This document shows, in pieces, positions 24,987-33,444 of a stretch of 64,000 bases of DNA. Position 1 is the stretch's first letter. Each line of letters starts with the position of its first letter. The DNA is from Bradyrhizobium centrolobii. Lineage in GTDB: Bacteria > Pseudomonadota > Alphaproteobacteria > Rhizobiales > Xanthobacteraceae. The notes beneath the pieces are model-generated. The model was not told the DNA's origin, did no database searches, and saw nothing but the letters and a program-made list of their open reading frames with translations. Where the stretch lies: NCBI RefSeq assembly GCF_001641635.1, contig NZ_LUUB01000022.1:124048-188047 (forward strand). The letters are read 5' to 3'. The position numbers and the translations under genes were made by a program.

Positions 24987-25973
24987 ATGGAAGGGCAGCA
25001 ACGTATCGGAGTCCTGGTCGAACTCCCCGAGATCTTGCGAGAGATGGGCCAAGATCCGGCGACGGTGATCGCAGGTGCGGGCATCAACCCTGACCTATTG
25101 CGCAATCCCGAAAATTCACTCTCGTTCATCGAGCTCGACAGGCTTGTCCAGGCTTGCGTCGCCGCGACAGGCTGCGAGCATTTCGGGCTTCTCGTCGGAC
25201 AGCGGTCAACGACCGCCAGTCTTGGATTGGTGGGCCGACTCATGCGGACTGCGCCGACGCTTAGGGATGCGATCCTGGATCTATGCACCAATCAGCGACG
25301 CTATGTGCGCGGCGCCGTTACTTATCTGGTGATCCAGAAGGATACCGCATTCTGGGGATACGCCATCCATCATCCAGGCATGAAGGCAATCGATCAGATC
25401 GGCGACGGCGCGATGGCGGCAGGATTCAGCTTCATGAAAGAACTCGTAGGCGCGGCGCCCGACGAGATCTTGATCTCTCGTCGAGCCCCCGGCAATACTG
25501 CTCCGTACCGCCTCCTTTTTGGCTCCACGCCGCGGTTCGACGCACAACAATATGCAATGGCTTTTCCCGTAAGTCTGCTCGACCGTCCAGTTCGCAGTGC
25601 CGATCGCGAGCTGCGCCGGATACTGGAAAAATCGGTTGCCGCTTACTGGGCCGTCGAACAACCAAGCATGACACACACGGTCGCGCGCATGCTCCGCGCT
25701 CGCGTGATTTTTCCTGACATTTCCTTGGAGGCGGTCGCAAGTGAGCTGGCTATGCTGCCCCGGACGCTGAATCGTCGATTGCAAGCGGAGGGCAAGAGTT
25801 TCCGTGAATTGGTCAACGAAGCACGCTTCGAAGTTGCTCGCCAATTGCTCGCAGGCACGAGGATGGACGTGACCGACATCGCTCTCGCGCTCGGCTACGC
25901 CAATCCTAGCGGTTTCACACATGCGTTTCAGCGCTGGTCGGGCGTAGCGCCGAGCGAATGGCGCGCCAGCTGA
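24987..25973 (+). CDS. AraC-family transcriptional regulator (OruR/ArgR-type layout)
   Basis: A 328-residue regulator. The N-terminal about 200 residues match the arabinose-binding-like domain of AraC proteins resembling OruR (start with LVELPEILREMGQDPATVIAGAGI). The C-terminal 100 residues hold two helix-turn-helix motifs, including SLEAVASELAMLPRTLNRRL and DVTDIALALGYANPSGFTHAF. This class usually activates a nearby catabolic operon when its small ligand is bound. The divergent VOC-DUF849-CMD genes are the obvious target. It is the last gene before attachment copy 3. Confidence 0.88.
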   Translation: MEGQQRIGVLVELPEILREMGQDPATVIAGAGINPDLLRNPENSLSFIELDRLVQACVAATGCEHFGLLVGQRSTTASLGLVGRLMRTAPTLRDAILDLCTNQRRYVRGAVTYLVIQKDTAFWGYAIHHPGMKAIDQIGDGAMAAGFSFMKELVGAAPDEILISRRAPGNTAPYRLLFGSTPRFDAQQYAMAFPVSLLDRPVRSADRELRRILEKSVAAYWAVEQPSMTHTVARMLRARVIFPDISLEAVASELAMLPRTLNRRLQAEGKSFRELVNEARFEVARQLLAGTRMDVTDIALALGYANPSGFTHAFQRWSGVAPSEWRAS

Positions 25974-26049
25974 TCGGCTCTGACCGAGCCCGTTACGTGG
26001 CCGGTACCTCAAGCCGCATCTCAGGTGACGACCCCTCCCCACCAACAGC

Positions 26050-26152
26050 ACCGCACCAGTTTCGCTCCGGAAACGACCGCACCGAAACGTAACAAACGCG
26101 ATTGAATGCGAACAGTATCGCAGAAAATCAACAAACCCGACCATTATCCCCC
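26050..26152 (+). repeat. Island-end segment, copy 2 (left arm of attachment copy 3)
   Basis: About 103 bases homologous to 18616-18719 in the same position relative to the attachment repeat. Conserved blocks include ACCGCACCAGTTTCGC and AACAAACGCGAT. It is interpreted as the right end of island II. Confidence 0.65.
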
Positions 26153-26196
26153 CGCTCATAACGGTCTGGTTGCAGGTTCGAGTCCTGCCGGGACCA
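26153..26196 (+). repeat. Attachment-site copy 3 (tRNA-Ile 3' half)
   Basis: These 44 bases match attachment copy 2 exactly and copy 1 with one mismatch. The match stops before the final CCA, so this copy is more decayed. It marks the right end of island II and lies next to the decayed integrase. Confidence 0.85.
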
Positions 26197-26556
26197 GCAG
26201 TGATTTCAAGCGGTTGCGAAGCCCTTTCGCGCTTCGCCATTTCATCAACCAACGAGACGACCAATCCTGCCTTCTTGCTCGGTGCCGAATGCGTTCCAAT
26301 GGCGTTCGCGGCAGCGCGCAGGTGGTTGGGATGATGATGGCCGTAGGTCTCCCGCGGCGTCTTCTCACTCATGCCGAGAAAGCCAGCCACCTCCCGCATT
26401 GGCGCCACGCTCCATCAGCCACGACGCCGCGCTATGTCGTAGCGTGTGTGGCGTCACGTTGCCGACAGACACGTCAAGATTTGCGAGTCGGACCGCCGAA
26501 GCGCAACCCGCTTTGACGGAAGCGACGGCATTCCGCTTGGACATAGCCGCTAACAA
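26197..26556 (-). pseudogene. Decayed tyrosine-recombinase integrase, C-terminal part
   Basis: The minus strand reads [20 protein letters not shown] (the HxxRH box) to about 26400, where a one-base shift is needed to continue into [14 protein letters not shown] and ETYGHHHPNHLRAA, holding the nucleophilic tyrosine. The N-terminal half, including the first catalytic arginine, is missing. After the shift the frame has no stop before it runs through attachment copy 3, as expected for integrases whose 3' end lies over the attachment core. The gene cannot make active recombinase. It suggests a third, older island to the right. Confidence 0.8.
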
Positions 26557-26583
26557 ATACGCGACGGCGCCAGGTCGCGGAAC

Positions 26584-26964
26584 TTAGCACCAGCGGCACC
26601 GCCCCCAGCGTGCGCAGCAGCCGCCGCACCCGCCGCAGCCTCCACAGCCACGCCAAACTCGGCAGCCACGGCAACCGCCGCAACCTCGGCAGCCCCGAAC
26701 GACAACGGCTGCTTCCTGCACGTTGCTGCCAACATCTTCCTTGTCGAAGAGATGGAACGTGGCGAGACTGACGTCGGCCATTTCCTCTTCGCCAAGAACG
26801 AAGCGCTGATTGGGCGAGATGTCGTCAGTTTGCGGGATGGCGGCAGTGGGTATCGTGGTTGCGGATGCGCTCCCCGCCAGAGAAAGACCCAGTCCGGCTA
26901 GTGCCGTCACGGCGGTGGCCTTGGTTGTAGACCCCTGCTTCTTGGTTTGATTTACCCGTGGCAT
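26584..26964 (-). CDS. Secreted Cys/Gly-repeat peptide, RiPP-precursor-like
   Basis: A 126-residue protein started by an ATG at 26964 with AGAGG seven bases upstream. Residues 8-36 look like a Sec signal peptide (KK, hydrophobic core, ASA). A conserved-looking middle follows (FVLGEEEMADVSLATFHLFD). The last 35 residues hold eleven cysteines, mostly as GCGGC or GCRGC units at regular three-residue spacing (C92, 95, 98, 101, 107, 110, 113, 116, 117, 123, 126). A leader plus Cys-rich core suggests a ribosomally made, modified or metal-binding peptide. I know no firm family name, and no maturation enzyme lies beside it. Confidence 0.6.
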   Translation of the reverse strand: MPRVNQTKKQGSTTKATAVTALAGLGLSLAGSASATTIPTAAIPQTDDISPNQRFVLGEEEMADVSLATFHLFDKEDVGSNVQEAAVVVRGCRGCGGCRGCRVWRGCGGCGGCGGCCARWGRCRWC

Positions 26965-27365
26965 GGTCGCATCCTCTGCACGTTGTTAAAGGGGCAACTT
27001 GACGTCGCAATTGTGAGTATACGTTCAAGAATGCGACGTAGCGCACTCGGTTCCTCGTCGCGCGAGACTTTTTTTGATCGCGCCCGAGTAGCGCCAAAGT
27101 GAAAGCGTGCCCGCTGAAATCCTTGAAGTTGGGCCATCGCCGCGCGGATAGTCGGCCGTCCGATTCAGTTTGATGAAATTGTCAACGCCGCGCGCGCCGA
27201 TGGTGTCTTTGGCCGCGCAGTCGCGCTCTCGGCTACCGTACGGCTTTGGCATGCGTGGGTTCTTGATGGGTTCACTAGAACCGGGTCCATTGGGCGGGTA
27301 CGTGGGCGGGCCGCGTTTACTTTGATTTATTACGTTAATTTGCACACGTTGTTGCGTATTCACGC
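26965..27365. other. Gene-free stretch upstream of the Cys/Gly peptide gene
   Basis: About 400 bases, less GC-rich than core genes (for example TTTACTTTGATTTATTACGTTAATTTGC near 27315). A minus-strand frame of 119 codons exists (27025-27384) but has no homology I recognise and a biased composition. The part just left of 27000 should hold the promoter of the peptide gene. Confidence 0.45.
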
Positions 27366-27572
27366 ATGACTTTGCATTCTTCACATTGTTTCACCTGTCT
27401 TGTTTGTGGTGCCGCTTTGTCTAGTGATGTTCAAGAGCGAGAGACGCTCCGCCTCGTCAGTGCATTCATGGAAATTCAGAGCCGCGGCACGCGCCGCGCG
27501 CTTGTGCTGCTCGTTGAAGAGTTAGCGCAGAGAGAGGCAAAGCCGCGGAGGCCATCGAAGAAACCGATGTAA
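27366..27572 (+). CDS. Small ORF resembling the C-terminal end of an HTH regulator
   Basis: A 68-residue frame. Its second half (ETLRLVSAFMEIQSRGTRRALVLLVEELAQ) resembles the terminal helix that follows the helix-turn-helix in many short rhizobial Xre-type regulators. The HTH itself is missing, so this may be a fragment rather than a working gene. The first 20 residues (with C9, C12 and C15-like spacing) look unrelated. It lies in an eroded region with other gene debris. Confidence 0.3.
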   Translation: MTLHSSHCFTCLVCGAALSSDVQERETLRLVSAFMEIQSRGTRRALVLLVEELAQREAKPRRPSKKPM

Positions 27573-27988
27573 TCAAGCGTCTGGCCGGTCAATTGCAACC
27601 GCCCTACCGCAAACTGAAAAATCCGATTACGTGGTGGTACGCAGCCGTATGAGCTATCGTGCTCCTTCTGATCGGGAATTGCTCTGGTCTATTATGTCCA
27701 CGCCTTTCTGCCCGAAGACGATGGATTTCACCCCGCCCTTGTCGATCGTCCGGATCGATTGCCGTACGGTCGCGTAGGCCCATTCGACATCGTCGAGCTC
27801 AACGACCGGCCGGCCTGGGCTTCACGAAATTGCCCGTTTCTGCGTCTGCTCTGCCGCTCGCCCCACAACGCCCTCGTACTCCGGCCTGCGATCTATGACC
27901 GACAACTGCCACGCAATCTGTTCAATCCGTACTTCCGCTCCCGACGCTCGCAGAGTGCGCAGATAACAGATAGCAGGCCTGGTTGCTC
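27573..27988. other. Region with no recognisable intact gene
   Basis: About 415 bases. A minus-strand frame around 27660-27810 (ELDDVEWAYATVRQSIRTID and following) has protein-like composition but is short, lacks a start and matches nothing I know. The stretch is probably accessory debris. Confidence 0.35.
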
Positions 27989-28170
27989 GTCACCGCAATA
28001 TTGGAGACCAAGGCACAAGCGGAAGCGCTCCCCGCCACGTCTCGAAGCTATGCTTGCTGGACAAGCGCGAATGCAACGCCTAAACCGCGGCCTCCCGGCT
28101 CCCCACAGGGACAACAGAGTGACGGAATGCGGCGACAACACGTATGTGTCGGGGACAATGCCGTGATGTC
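27989..28170 (-). pseudogene. Degenerate copy of the aspartokinase 3' end
   Basis: These 182 bases align throughout with 30892-31067, the 3' end and trailer of the aspartokinase gene (shared blocks include CACCGCAATATTGGAGACCA, GTCTCGAAGCTATGCTTGCT and GTGTCGGGGACAAT). Several indels break the reading frame, so only a few residues such as YVLSPH remain readable. No other part of the kinase gene is present. It is a direct repeat about 2.9 kb from the parent, with the response regulator and oxidase genes in between. Confidence 0.8.
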
Positions 28171-28318
28171 TTGATCGACAGCGATCAACGCTTTCGTGAA
28201 ATATGAAGCAGTTCACAGTCGTAAATCGACGTCCGGGTTAACCGGGCGAAGAATTCCGGCCGTTGATTGGGGGCGATGAGATCGGAAGCGCGTCTGATGA
28301 CTGACGGGAATCGAAGAT

Positions 28319-29029
28319 ATGAACCAGGAGATCGGAGCGACGGGCTATATCCTGATCATCAACAATGATCCGTTGATGCGGCAGGCGGTGAGCAGCTACT
28401 TTTCCGACCACAATTTCCCCACCAGTTGCTTGCCCTGGAGCGAGTGGAACTGCACCCGCACGCTTCCCAGCTTGATCATCATGGACCAGCCGCATGACGG
28501 GCTGGATCGGCTGCGATCAATCCGGTCGAGATCGGATATTCCAATCATCATCACCGGCAATCGCGCCGACGAGGTCGATTCTGTCGTCAGCCTCGAACTT
28601 GGCGCCGACGATTACATCGTAAAGCCTAGTCCCAGGGAATTGCTCGCACGCGCCCGCGCAATACTGCGACGCCGGCAAATGTCGGGTTCAGCGCAAACTC
28701 GTGTGCGGGACGGCGGCGGCTACAGGTTCAATGGCTGGCGGCTCGAGCGTTATGGCCGCCGTCTCGTAGACTCCAACGAAACACCCGTCTCGCTAACCAA
28801 AGGCGAGTATGCCTTGTTGCTGGCGTTCCTGGAAGCACCTGAGCGCCCCCTTTCACGCGAGCATCTCCTGAATGCGACGCGGTTTCATGAAGATATCTTC
28901 GATCGGAGCGTCGATGTTCAGGTCTTGCGGCTGCGGCGCAAGTTGGAGATTGATCCCAATGCACCGCGCATGATCCAGACCGAGCGCGGCATCGGCTATG
29001 TTTTTGCCCTGCCGGTCGAGCGCTTCTGA
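28319..29029 (+). CDS. OmpR-family response regulator (orphan)
   Basis: A 236-residue two-domain regulator. The receiver domain has an unusual acidic pocket (N15-N16-D17), a phosphoacceptor aspartate at D56 (IIMDQ), T79 and K102 (YIVKP). The C-terminal winged helix contains LTKGEYALLLAFLEAPERPLS and QTERGIGYVFALP, typical of OmpR/PhoB output domains. No histidine kinase gene is adjacent, so its partner is unknown, and the N at the first pocket position may weaken magnesium binding. It sits between the two copies of the aspartokinase 3' end, so it probably arrived with that segment. Confidence 0.88.
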   Translation: MNQEIGATGYILIINNDPLMRQAVSSYFSDHNFPTSCLPWSEWNCTRTLPSLIIMDQPHDGLDRLRSIRSRSDIPIIITGNRADEVDSVVSLELGADDYIVKPSPRELLARARAILRRRQMSGSAQTRVRDGGGYRFNGWRLERYGRRLVDSNETPVSLTKGEYALLLAFLEAPERPLSREHLLNATRFHEDIFDRSVDVQVLRLRRKLEIDPNAPRMIQTERGIGYVFALPVERF

Positions 29030-29370
29030 ACAATTCGTCGAGACGGCCATGTGAGGCCTGATCCTTGGCGGCCGCCGGCCGCAAGACGCGTGATCCACTG
29101 GGAAAAATGGCGCTGCCGAAGTCTCCTTTCGCAGGCGGACCCGATGTGATTTTGCCCGGCGCGCGTCGTTGGGGCTTGTGACCGAGCCTGTGCACATTTT
29201 GCAGACAGTGCGCTCGTTGCCGCGGGCCGCAGCGCTACGGATGTAACGCAATGTGCAAGCCCTGAAATTCTTGCGTGGCGCGTCTCGCTCACCGTGCGGG
29301 CTGCTCGCTCAGCTTCGTCGCCGGCGGAAGCTTGTCCCGGCCGACATCGCATTCATCGGGAGCCCTACGC
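29030..29370. other. Gene-free stretch after the response regulator
   Basis: About 340 bases with no recognisable gene. The last part leads into a short FAD-enzyme fragment at 29371. A promoter for the oxidase gene probably lies near its right end. Confidence 0.4.
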
Positions 29371-29442
29371 ATGTCAAATCCGATTCTCAAGCAAGCGGTC
29401 GTCATCGGTGCGGGAATAGGAGGTCTCGCCGCGGCAGAGTAG
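29371..29442 (+). pseudogene. N-terminal stub of an FAD-dependent monooxygenase
   Basis: An ATG at 29371 opens a 23-codon frame containing QAVVIGAGIGGLAAAE, the nucleotide-binding GxGxxG beginning of flavoprotein monooxygenases, then a TAG at 29440. The rest of such a gene is absent. The oxidase start codon follows eight bases later, so the stub may be translated as a leader or be mere debris. Confidence 0.55.
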
Positions 29443-29450
29443 GCCTTTTC

Positions 29451-30857
29451 ATGTTTTCGAAATCACAGGTGGAGGAATTGGTGAACGTCACGAACAAATC
29501 GACGACTTCCGACGCAGCCGCGGAACTGGGCGCAAAGATGCAGGGACGAATCGTGTCACGGGGCGAGGATGAGTATGCCCGCACGCGGCGGGTATGGAAC
29601 GGCGCGGTCGAGAACCAGCCAGCGTTATTTGCAGTCTGTGAAACGTCCGCGGACGTGCAGGCGGCGGTGCGAAGTGCACGTCGGCACGGAGTCCCTCTGT
29701 CGGTGCGCGGCGGAGGTCATGACTGGGCGGGCCGCGCCTTGTGCCCAGGCGGACTCGTCATCGACCTCGGCATGATGAGGCAAGTCATCGTGGATCCGCA
29801 CGCACGAACAGCAACCGTCTCCGGCGGAGCAAGGATCAAGGACGTGGCTGCCGCCGCCGGTTTCTACGGTCTGGTTGCGGCACTGGGCAACTGCGGTGAG
29901 GTCGGCGTCACCGGCCTCACCCTGGGCGGCGGTTACGGTCCTCTGAACGGCCGGTACGGCCTGGCGGCGGATAATTTGCTGGGCGCCGAGGTGGTGCTCG
30001 CGGACGGGCGGCGCGTAACGACCGGACCGGATGAGGAGCCCGAGCTGTTCTGGGTGCTACGCGGCGGCGGCGGCAACTTCGGCGTCGTCACTTCCATGCG
30101 GATCCAGTTGCATGAAGCGCGCCGCATGCTCGCGGGATCGATCGTGTATCCCTGGACCGAAGCCGAGTCGGTGCTGCGCCGCTATGCGGCGTTCGCGGAA
30201 ACCATGCCTGACGAACTCGGTGTATCGGCGATCATGACATCCGGTCCGGATGGCCAGCCGGCGCTCATGTTGTCGCCGCTGTGGAATGGCGATCAACATC
30301 GAGGGGAACGCATCATCGGTGAGCTCCAGGCCCTTGGAACGCCGCAATTCGCACAGCTTGGGCCAATGACCTACACTGACATGCTCGCTCCGTTTGACGC
30401 CTGGGTGGCGGAGGCGGCTGGCTGCCACTGGGAGATCCGGACGCGCTCGCTGCCCGCGCTCATGCCCGGCGCGATCGATACGATCATCAGCGCGGTCGCC
30501 CGCAAGACGTCGCCCCGCACTGCGGTCGCCTTTCACCACTTCCACGGCGCGGCCACGCGCATTCCGGCGAACGCGGTCGCGTTCGGCTTGCGCCAGGAAC
30601 ATTTCATGGTGGAGATCATCGCCGGTTGGGAGCCCGACGGGAGCGACGGCGCGGCGCACAGGCAATGGGCGCAGAACCTTTGCAAGAGCCTCGCCCCGCT
30701 CGCCCTGCCGGGGGGCTACGCTAACCTGTTGGGGCCGGATGACCGCGAACAGGCGGCGGCGGCTTATGGCAACAACGCCGCCCGGCTCCGCGCGCTCAAG
30801 CGTCGCTTCGATCCCGATCGGGTCTTCGCGTCTGCGATCCCGCTGCCAGAGAGATAA
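29451..30857 (+). CDS. FAD-linked oxidoreductase, berberine-bridge-enzyme type
   Basis: A 468-residue PCMH-fold flavoprotein. The FAD domain shows VRGGGHDWAGRA, where the histidine normally binds FAD covalently. LGNCGEVGVTGLTLGGGYG has a cysteine at the position that forms the second covalent bond in bicovalent BBE oxidases. The C-terminus LRALKRRFDPDRVF closes the family pattern. Such enzymes oxidise sugars, alcohols or alkaloid-like substrates with oxygen. I started at the ATG at 29451; the frame is open upstream to 29253, but that part is not homologous. It has no signal peptide, so it should act in the cytoplasm. Confidence 0.85.
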   Translation: MFSKSQVEELVNVTNKSTTSDAAAELGAKMQGRIVSRGEDEYARTRRVWNGAVENQPALFAVCETSADVQAAVRSARRHGVPLSVRGGGHDWAGRALCPGGLVIDLGMMRQVIVDPHARTATVSGGARIKDVAAAAGFYGLVAALGNCGEVGVTGLTLGGGYGPLNGRYGLAADNLLGAEVVLADGRRVTTGPDEEPELFWVLRGGGGNFGVVTSMRIQLHEARRMLAGSIVYPWTEAESVLRRYAAFAETMPDELGVSAIMTSGPDGQPALMLSPLWNGDQHRGERIIGELQALGTPQFAQLGPMTYTDMLAPFDAWVAEAAGCHWEIRTRSLPALMPGAIDTIISAVARKTSPRTAVAFHHFHGAATRIPANAVAFGLRQEHFMVEIIAGWEPDGSDGAAHRQWAQNLCKSLAPLALPGGYANLLGPDDREQAAAAYGNNAARLRALKRRFDPDRVFASAIPLPER

Positions 30858-30891
30858 ATCCGTTCGATCGGAAATCCATGTTGCGGCCGCC

Positions 30892-31067
30892 GTCACCGCA
30901 ATATTGGAGACCAAGGCAGAAGCGATCCCTGCCGCGTCTCGAAGCTATGCTTGCTGAACGAGCGAATGCAACGCCTTGACCGCGGCCTCCCGGCTCTCCA
31001 CGGGGACAAACAGACTGACCGTATGCGGCGACAGCACGTACGTGTCGGGGACAATCCCGTGTTGTCC
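30892..31067. repeat. Parent copy of the aspartokinase 3'-end repeat
   Basis: These 176 bases contain the last 40 or so codons of the aspartokinase gene and about 50 bases of trailer. A degenerate copy lies at 27989-28170 in the same orientation. The trailer included in both copies argues for a DNA-level duplication rather than protein similarity. Confidence 0.8.
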
Positions 31068-32147
31068 GAGAACCTGCAACGCCCTGAACGGCAATGCCGA
31101 CGAAACGCCGCCGAAGCAGGTGAGACTTACCGAGCTTGAAGACTCGCGCTGCGTGCGCAGATCCTTAGCGTGCTCCAGCGTGCGCAACAGGGCGTCGAGC
31201 CACTCCGCATCACAGGCCACAGTCATGCTGGTTTTTCCTGCGGCGAAGTGTGATGCAAGGAGCTGTGGCCAGGACAGGCTGTTTTGCTTGAGATGCTGCG
31301 CGAATTTCTCAAAGCCGTGATTGAGATCGTTGCAATCGATTTCCACATGCTCAATGCGAGCCATCGAGTTGACGGCCAGAACCTTTCCGTTTTCCATGCC
31401 TGCAACCTCTTTCATCACTTGCGTGCTGTGTTCAACGCCACCCCACTGCCTGAGAACCAGCGGCACATCCTGACTTTGCGCCAGCTCTACGCTGCGAAAG
31501 TGCAGGATCTTCGCACCCCAGAAGCACATTTCGGACAGCGATGTGAAGTCCACTCGCCGCAGGGGCTTTGCATCCGGCACGATGCGCGGATCGGCCGAAC
31601 AAATGCCGTCGACCTCCTTGATGATTTCACAGCGCTCGGCTTTCAGCGCCGCGGCCATCGCAACGGCGGTGGTGTCGCTGCCGCCCCGGCCAAGCGTGGT
31701 GATTTCCCTGGTCGCCGGGTTCACGCCCTGAAATCCTGCCAGCACCACGACGCGCCCGCGATCAAGTTCCTCACGCACCCGAATGGGCCGTACATCCAGA
31801 ATGCGTGCCGAGGAATGGGAGTCGTCGGTCATCACGCCGGCCTGGCTGCCGGTGAAGCTGATCGCGGGCACGCCGAGATCGGAAAGCGCCATGCTCATCA
31901 GGGACATGCTGATGCGCTCACCGGTCGTCAGCAGCATGTCGAGTTCACGGCGATTGGGCGTCGGGCTGACCTGGTAAGCCATCTGGATCAACTGGTCGGT
32001 CGTCGTGCCCATGGCGGAGACGATCGCGACGACGCGATGACCACGACCATGCAGATCGGCGAGACTGCGCGCAACCGCGCGAATTTTCGCCGCTGTTTCA
32101 AGGCAGACACCGCCGTATTTTTGCACGATGATGGGATGGTTGCGCAT
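30945..32147 (-). CDS. Aspartate kinase paralogue
   Basis: A 400-residue amino-acid kinase fold with two C-terminal ACT-like regions. Kinase motifs are [10 protein letters not shown] (KFGG variant), LLTTGERIS and [14 protein letters not shown], then [18 protein letters not shown]. It phosphorylates aspartate in the first step to lysine/DAP, threonine and methionine. It is unlikely to be the housekeeping LysC because KYGG replaces KFGG and the ACT part is divergent. It begins exactly where nagA ends (stop at 32148, start at 32147), so the two are co-transcribed, an unusual coupling with amino-sugar breakdown. Confidence 0.82.
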   Translation of the reverse strand: MRNHPIIVQKYGGVCLETAAKIRAVARSLADLHGRGHRVVAIVSAMGTTTDQLIQMAYQVSPTPNRRELDMLLTTGERISMSLMSMALSDLGVPAISFTGSQAGVMTDDSHSSARILDVRPIRVREELDRGRVVVLAGFQGVNPATREITTLGRGGSDTTAVAMAAALKAERCEIIKEVDGICSADPRIVPDAKPLRRVDFTSLSEMCFWGAKILHFRSVELAQSQDVPLVLRQWGGVEHSTQVMKEVAGMENGKVLAVNSMARIEHVEIDCNDLNHGFEKFAQHLKQNSLSWPQLLASHFAAGKTSMTVACDAEWLDALLRTLEHAKDLRTQRESSSSVSLTCFGGVSSALPFRALQVLGQHGIVPDTYVLSPHTVSLFVPVESREAAVKALHSLVQQA

Positions 32148-33338
32148 CTAACCTCGGTGATAAGCCTCGCTCGCCTCGCCGATCGAACCGACACCGCCTA
32201 TCCATGTGCCGACGATTTCAAAGTCCGGATGGAAGGCGACAAGGTCCGCGCGGTATCCGGGCGCGATCCGCCCAAGCTCGGACTCAAGGCCCAGAAATGC
32301 CGCGGGCGTCCGAGAGGCCATGATGAGGGCATCGACAAGGGAAATTCCGACCAGCGCAACAGCATTGCGCACCGCCTCGATCATGGTGAGGTGAGCGCCC
32401 CCGAGTGTACCATCGGAGCCAGTCAGGCGATTTTCGTGCAACGTGATCTGCCGTCCTTGCAGCATGAATTGCCGGTCGTTCGTGCCCACCAATGGCATGG
32501 CATCGGTGACCAGCATCAATCGATCACGTCCCTTGCAGCGGAAGGCAACACGCAAACAGGCGCGGTCAACGTGGATGCCGTCGCAGATGATCCCTGCAAA
32601 CAGCCGGTCATCCCCAAGCGCGGCGCCCACCAGGCCCGGCTCCCGGGCGTTCAACTGCGACATGGCATTGAACAGATGGGTCACGCCCGAGACACCGCGA
32701 TTGACCGCCTGCCCGATTTCGGCTGCCGTGGCGTCGCTGTGGCCTGCCGCGATACGCAATCCGGCGCCGATCAATTCATCGATCATTGACGCGGGCACGC
32801 ATTCCGGGGCCAAGGTCACAATGGAGCGGCCGCAGTTCCCAAAACTCTTGATGGCGGCGAGATCGCGCCGATCGGGCACGCGTATCTCGGCTTCCGGATG
32901 AATGCCCTTGCGAGACCTGTTGAGGGCCGGCCCCTCCAGATGAAAGCCGAGCACGCCGGGAAGCATCAGACAAGCTGGGGCGACTGCAGCCAACCGCTCG
33001 ATGACCTCGCTGCGATCGGTGATGAGGGTAGGCAGGCAGCCCGTGGTTCCCTGCTTGCGGTGCGCCTCAACGATGCGTCGAACGCCAGCCTCCGTTGGCC
33101 GGTCGTTGAGAAGAACGCCCCCGCCTCCATTCACCTGGACGTCGATGAATCCGGGCGCAAGGATCGCATCCCGGGGGAGCCGGATCGACGCGCGCGGCTT
33201 TGACTCTCCGAACGTGATGCTTTCAATGCGGCCTTTCGAAATCCTGATGGACCCCGGTCCGCGCATGGCGATACCGTCAAAGATTTGCGGCGCAGCAATC
33301 GTGACAACGTCAGAAGAGGAGCGCTCGCCCATCAGCAT
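32148..33338 (-). CDS. nagA: N-acetylglucosamine-6-phosphate deacetylase
   Basis: An amidohydrolase-superfamily enzyme of about 396 residues converting GlcNAc-6-P to GlcN-6-P. Visible motifs are APGFIDVQVNGGGG, the metal-binding GFHLEGPALN, AAGHSDATAAEIG, GVTHLFNAMS and LVTDAMPL with the catalytic aspartate. The start is uncertain: the frame opens at 33389, and ATGs at 33338 (MLMGERS) and 33332 are candidates; I chose the former. It is divergent from the kinase-etherase-deaminase operon and runs directly into the aspartokinase gene. Confidence 0.9.
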   Translation of the reverse strand: MLMGERSSSDVVTIAAPQIFDGIAMRGPGSIRISKGRIESITFGESKPRASIRLPRDAILAPGFIDVQVNGGGGVLLNDRPTEAGVRRIVEAHRKQGTTGCLPTLITDRSEVIERLAAVAPACLMLPGVLGFHLEGPALNRSRKGIHPEAEIRVPDRRDLAAIKSFGNCGRSIVTLAPECVPASMIDELIGAGLRIAAGHSDATAAEIGQAVNRGVSGVTHLFNAMSQLNAREPGLVGAALGDDRLFAGIICDGIHVDRACLRVAFRCKGRDRLMLVTDAMPLVGTNDRQFMLQGRQITLHENRLTGSDGTLGGAHLTMIEAVRNAVALVGISLVDALIMASRTPAAFLGLESELGRIAPGYRADLVAFHPDFEIVGTWIGGVGSIGEASEAYHRG

Positions 33339-33444
33339 CCATCCGAGAGTGGCAGTCACAGACCCGTGAGACGAGTGCCATAATCTCAAGTGTTCCCCAT
33401 CTAGGCATTGGGGACCCGGACCGAAGCCCTCGCGTTAACATTCG

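Noticed and set aside
27025..27384. 119-codon minus-strand frame as a gene
   Set aside because: No ribosome site, no recognisable homology and an irregular composition; kept only as part of a gene-free stretch.
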